A program made the position numbers and the translations under genes. Positions 61,588-64,000 of a DNA stretch of 64,000 nucleotides are shown here, in pieces (the stretch's first letter is position 1; every line of letters starts with the position of its first letter). The notes under the pieces are model-generated. The model saw only the letters and a program-made list of their open reading frames with translations. It was not told where the DNA came from and made no database searches. Source of the stretch: Cryobacterium arcticum. GTDB lineage: Bacteria; Actinomycetota; Actinomycetes; Actinomycetales; Microbacteriaceae. The stretch lies in the NCBI RefSeq assembly GCF_001679725.1, contig NZ_CP016282.1:248001-312000 (forward strand), written 5' to 3'.

Positions 61588-63924
61588 GTGACCAACCCCG
61601 AAATGCCGCCGGTGTCCGAACGCGTCCGCGCCCTGCACGCGCAGATGACCCTGGAGGAGAAGCTCGCGCAGCTCGTCGGATACTGGGTCGACCAGGGCGG
61701 TGAGGTCGTCGCCCCGCTCGCGGGGGAGATGGCCACCTCGACCCGGTACGACGAGGCGACGACCCACGGGCTCGGCCACCTCACCCGCGTCTACGGCACC
61801 CGCCCGGTCGACCCGGTCGAGCGAGCCGAGTGGCTGTGGGCGGAGCAGCGCCGGCTCAAGGAAGAGACCCGGCTGGGCATCCCCGCCATCGTGCACGAGG
61901 AGTGCCTGACCGGGCTCGCCGCGTGGAAGGCCGCGACCTTCCCCACCCCGCTGGCCTGGGGGGCCGCGTTCGACCCCGAGCTCGTCGAGGAGATGGGCCG
62001 GCTGATCGGCGGCTCGATGCGGCAGCTCGGCATCCATCAGGGCCTGGCGCCCGTGCTGGACGTCATCCGCGACCCGCGCTGGGGTCGGGTGGACGAGTGC
62101 ATCGCCGAGGACCCCTACGTCGTCGGCACCATCGGGACCGCGTATGTGCGGGGGCTGCAGGCCGAGGGTGTGCACGCGACCCTCAAGCACTTCGTCGGGT
62201 ATTCGGCGTCGCAGGCCGGTCGCAACCACGCCCCGGTGCACGCCGGCCGGCGCGAGATCAACGACGTGTTCCTGCCGCCGTTCGAGATGGCGGTACTGGA
62301 CGGTGGGGTGCGGAGCGTGATGAACTCCTACGCCGAGATCGACGGTGCGCCCGTGGGCGCCACCCCTGAGTACCTCACCGAGATCCTCCGGGACCATTGG
62401 GGCTTCGACGGTGTGGTCGTGTCCGACTACTTCTCGGTGGCGTTCCTGCAGCTGATGCACGCCGTCGCCGCCGACCGCGGTGAGGCCGCCGAGCTGGCGC
62501 TGGCCGCCGGGATCGATGTGGAACTGCCGACCGGAGACGCCTTCCTCGCGCCGCTGATGGACCGGGTGCGCGCGGGCCTGACCGACGAGACGCTGATCGA
62601 CCGTGCGGTGCTGCGGGTGCTCACGCAGAAGGAGGACCTGGGCCTCCTGGACGAGACCTTCACCATGGCGCCCACCGAGATCGACCTCGACTCGCCCGAG
62701 CACCGCCGGGTGGCACGGGTACTGGCCGAGGAGTCCCTCGTGCTGCTCACCAACCAGGGTGTGCTGCCCCTGCGCGCAGCCGACGGCCGGGGGCCCCGCA
62801 GCATCGCCGTGCTGGGGCCGAACGCGGACTCCACCGAGGCGCTGATGGGCTGCTATTCGTTCGTGAACCACGTTCTCGCACACCACCCCGACGTGCCCGC
62901 CGAGCTGTCGATGCCCACCGTGCTCGAGTCGCTGCGGGAGGAATTCCCCGGCGCCGAGATCCGGTACGCCGCCGGCTGCGACGTCGAGGGCGACGATGAG
63001 TCGCTCCTGGCCGCCGCGGTGGACGCGGCCCGGCAGTCCGACGTGGCCGTGGTCGTCGTCGGCGACCGGGCCGGGCTGTTCGGCCGCGGCACCGTGGGCG
63101 AGGGCAACGATGTGGAGAGCCTGGAGCTGCCGGGTCTGCAGCGCCGGCTGGTGGAGGCCGTCACGGCGACCGGCACCCCGGTGGTCATGGTCTTGATGAC
63201 GGGCCGCCCCTATGCCGTGGCGTGGGCGGTCGACGGACCGGATGCCCCGGCGGCGGTTCTGCAGGCGTTCTTCCCCGGCGAGGCCGGCGGCGGCGCCATC
63301 GCGGCCGTGCTGGCCGGCACCGTCGCGCCGACCGGGCACCTGCCCGTGTCGTTGCCGCGGGCGGCGGGGGCCCAGCCGTACTCCTACCTGCACCCGATCC
63401 TCGGCGGGCCGAGCGACGTGACCAGCGTGGACAGCACCCCGGTGCTGCCGTTCGGGCACGGGCTGACCTATACGACCTTCGAACGCACGGCGCTCGAGGC
63501 CGACGCCACCGTCGACGCCGGCGGCACGTTCTCGGCGAGCGTACGCATCCGCAACACCGGGGTGAATGCGGGCACCGACCTGGTGCAGTTCTACGCCAGG
63601 GACGTGCACGCCAGCGTGACCCGGCCGGTCGCCCAGCTGCTGGGTTACCAGCGGGTCACTCTCGAGCCGGGCGAGGAAGCCGTGGTGCGCTTTGCGGTTC
63701 CGACGGCACGGCTGGCCTTCACCGGCCTGACCTTCGAACGCATCGTGGAGCCGGGCGAGGTGGAACTGTGGGTGGGCCCGTCCTGTGCCGTCAAGGAGAC
63801 CACCGGGAGCATCCGCATCACCGGCGCCGTGCATCGCGTGACGGTGGAGGACGCCCGCCTGGTGGCCACCGCGGTCGAGCGGATGGCCGAGCGGACGCGC
63901 GGCACCGAGGCGGTGCCCGCCTGA
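61588..63924 (+). CDS. GH3 beta-glycosidase (beta-glucosidase/beta-xylosidase)
   Basis: 778 aa, no signal peptide, so it acts on imported sugars. The N-terminal TIM-barrel domain has the nucleophile D280 (VVVSDYFSV) and the substrate-binding KHFVGYSASQAGRNHAPV; then the alpha/beta sandwich domain (~400-620) with the usual acid/base region near GRGTVGEGNDVESL, and a C-terminal fibronectin III-like domain (~665-750). Specificity between glucosides and xylosides is not decided. GTG start with AGAAAGAGA upstream. Likely induced via the LacI protein at the other end of the cluster. Confidence 0.92.
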   Translation: MTNPEMPPVSERVRALHAQMTLEEKLAQLVGYWVDQGGEVVAPLAGEMATSTRYDEATTHGLGHLTRVYGTRPVDPVERAEWLWAEQRRLKEETRLGIPAIVHEECLTGLAAWKAATFPTPLAWGAAFDPELVEEMGRLIGGSMRQLGIHQGLAPVLDVIRDPRWGRVDECIAEDPYVVGTIGTAYVRGLQAEGVHATLKHFVGYSASQAGRNHAPVHAGRREINDVFLPPFEMAVLDGGVRSVMNSYAEIDGAPVGATPEYLTEILRDHWGFDGVVVSDYFSVAFLQLMHAVAADRGEAAELALAAGIDVELPTGDAFLAPLMDRVRAGLTDETLIDRAVLRVLTQKEDLGLLDETFTMAPTEIDLDSPEHRRVARVLAEESLVLLTNQGVLPLRAADGRGPRSIAVLGPNADSTEALMGCYSFVNHVLAHHPDVPAELSMPTVLESLREEFPGAEIRYAAGCDVEGDDESLLAAAVDAARQSDVAVVVVGDRAGLFGRGTVGEGNDVESLELPGLQRRLVEAVTATGTPVVMVLMTGRPYAVAWAVDGPDAPAAVLQAFFPGEAGGGAIAAVLAGTVAPTGHLPVSLPRAAGAQPYSYLHPILGGPSDVTSVDSTPVLPFGHGLTYTTFERTALEADATVDAGGTFSASVRIRNTGVNAGTDLVQFYARDVHASVTRPVAQLLGYQRVTLEPGEEAVVRFAVPTARLAFTGLTFERIVEPGEVELWVGPSCAVKETTGSIRITGAVHRVTVEDARLVATAVERMAERTRGTEAVPA

Positions 63925-63973
63925 GGCAGCAGAAACTGTTCGTGCCGGGTGGCTCGCGCGTACTATCTGACCA

Positions 63974-64000
63974 ATGAGCTTCGATGACCGGCACCGGCAG
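63974..64000 (+). CDS. Start of an unidentified gene (cut by window edge)
   Basis: Nine codons, MSFDDRHRQ. TACTAT at 63961-63966 ends 7 nt before the ATG, matching the leaderless pattern seen across the window. Too short to identify; being next to a sugar cluster, a regulator is possible. Confidence 0.4.

Overview
The window is GC-rich, densely coded and typical of a high-GC actinobacterium. A Microbacteriaceae member (Cryobacterium/Leifsonia-like) is the best fit. This is inferred from the BldC-like/bS22/HAD/glutaredoxin block, a DUF7882 protein, an archaeal-type AspRS, menaquinone plus System II cytochrome c genes, and intergenic arrays of a REP-like 19-mer. There is no rRNA; three tRNA genes (Tyr, Thr, Met) are present.

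Layout. 1-4 kb: Trk/Ktr potassium uptake, an ArsR-type regulator, a BldC-like protein, ribosomal protein bS22, a HAD phosphatase, glutaredoxin and a Dabb protein. 4.3-6.6 kb: a secreted lipoprotein and aspS. 6.7-11.4 kb: cytochrome c maturation (phosphatase, TlpA/ResA, CcdA, ResB, ResC). 11.9-18.4 kb and 23.9-38.2 kb: menaquinone genes menC, menB, menE, menA, menD, menF and menG(ubiE) plus a polyprenyl diphosphate synthase. Interspersed are a group-2 sigma factor with a small coupled partner, bifunctional PutA with a LysR regulator, and small membrane proteins. 25.8-34.6 kb: an SSS-family transporter diverging from two DUF1989 proteins, a urea/guanidine-type carboxylase and allophanate hydrolase, probably a guanidine-nitrogen pathway. 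38-45 kb: FprA, an alpha/beta hydrolase, YajQ, a LacI regulator, tRNA-Tyr, an inositol-phosphatase family protein and an M23 endopeptidase. 46-54.7 kb: a small alarmone synthetase, then a maltodextrin locus (alpha-glucosidase diverging from a MalEFG-like ABC importer and a GH13 amylase) with two matching LacI-type operators. 54.75-57.1 kb: tRNA-Thr and tRNA-Met, then an accessory patch with a membrane protein and a two-gene HTH plus nucleotidyltransferase module resembling an AbiE-like toxin-antitoxin pair. 57.1-63.9 kb: a LacI regulator diverging from a second sugar ABC importer and a GH3 glycosidase. A gene runs off each end.

Two themes cut across the window. Many genes have a -10-like hexamer (TAnnnT) ending 6-8 nt, usually exactly 6 nt, before the start codon and no Shine-Dalgarno sequence, which suggests widespread leaderless transcripts. 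Three intergenic regions carry tandem arrays of one 19-mer (GGTCGAGCYTGTCGARACC and its inverse) with different unit lengths; the largest is seven copies at exactly 127-bp spacing. A separate inverted repeat (arms GCGAACTGTGAG) recurs three times at gene ends.

The best candidates for follow-up are the HTH/nucleotidyltransferase module with its self-overlapping leaderless promoter, the guanidine cluster with paired operators 200 bp apart, and the 127-bp array.
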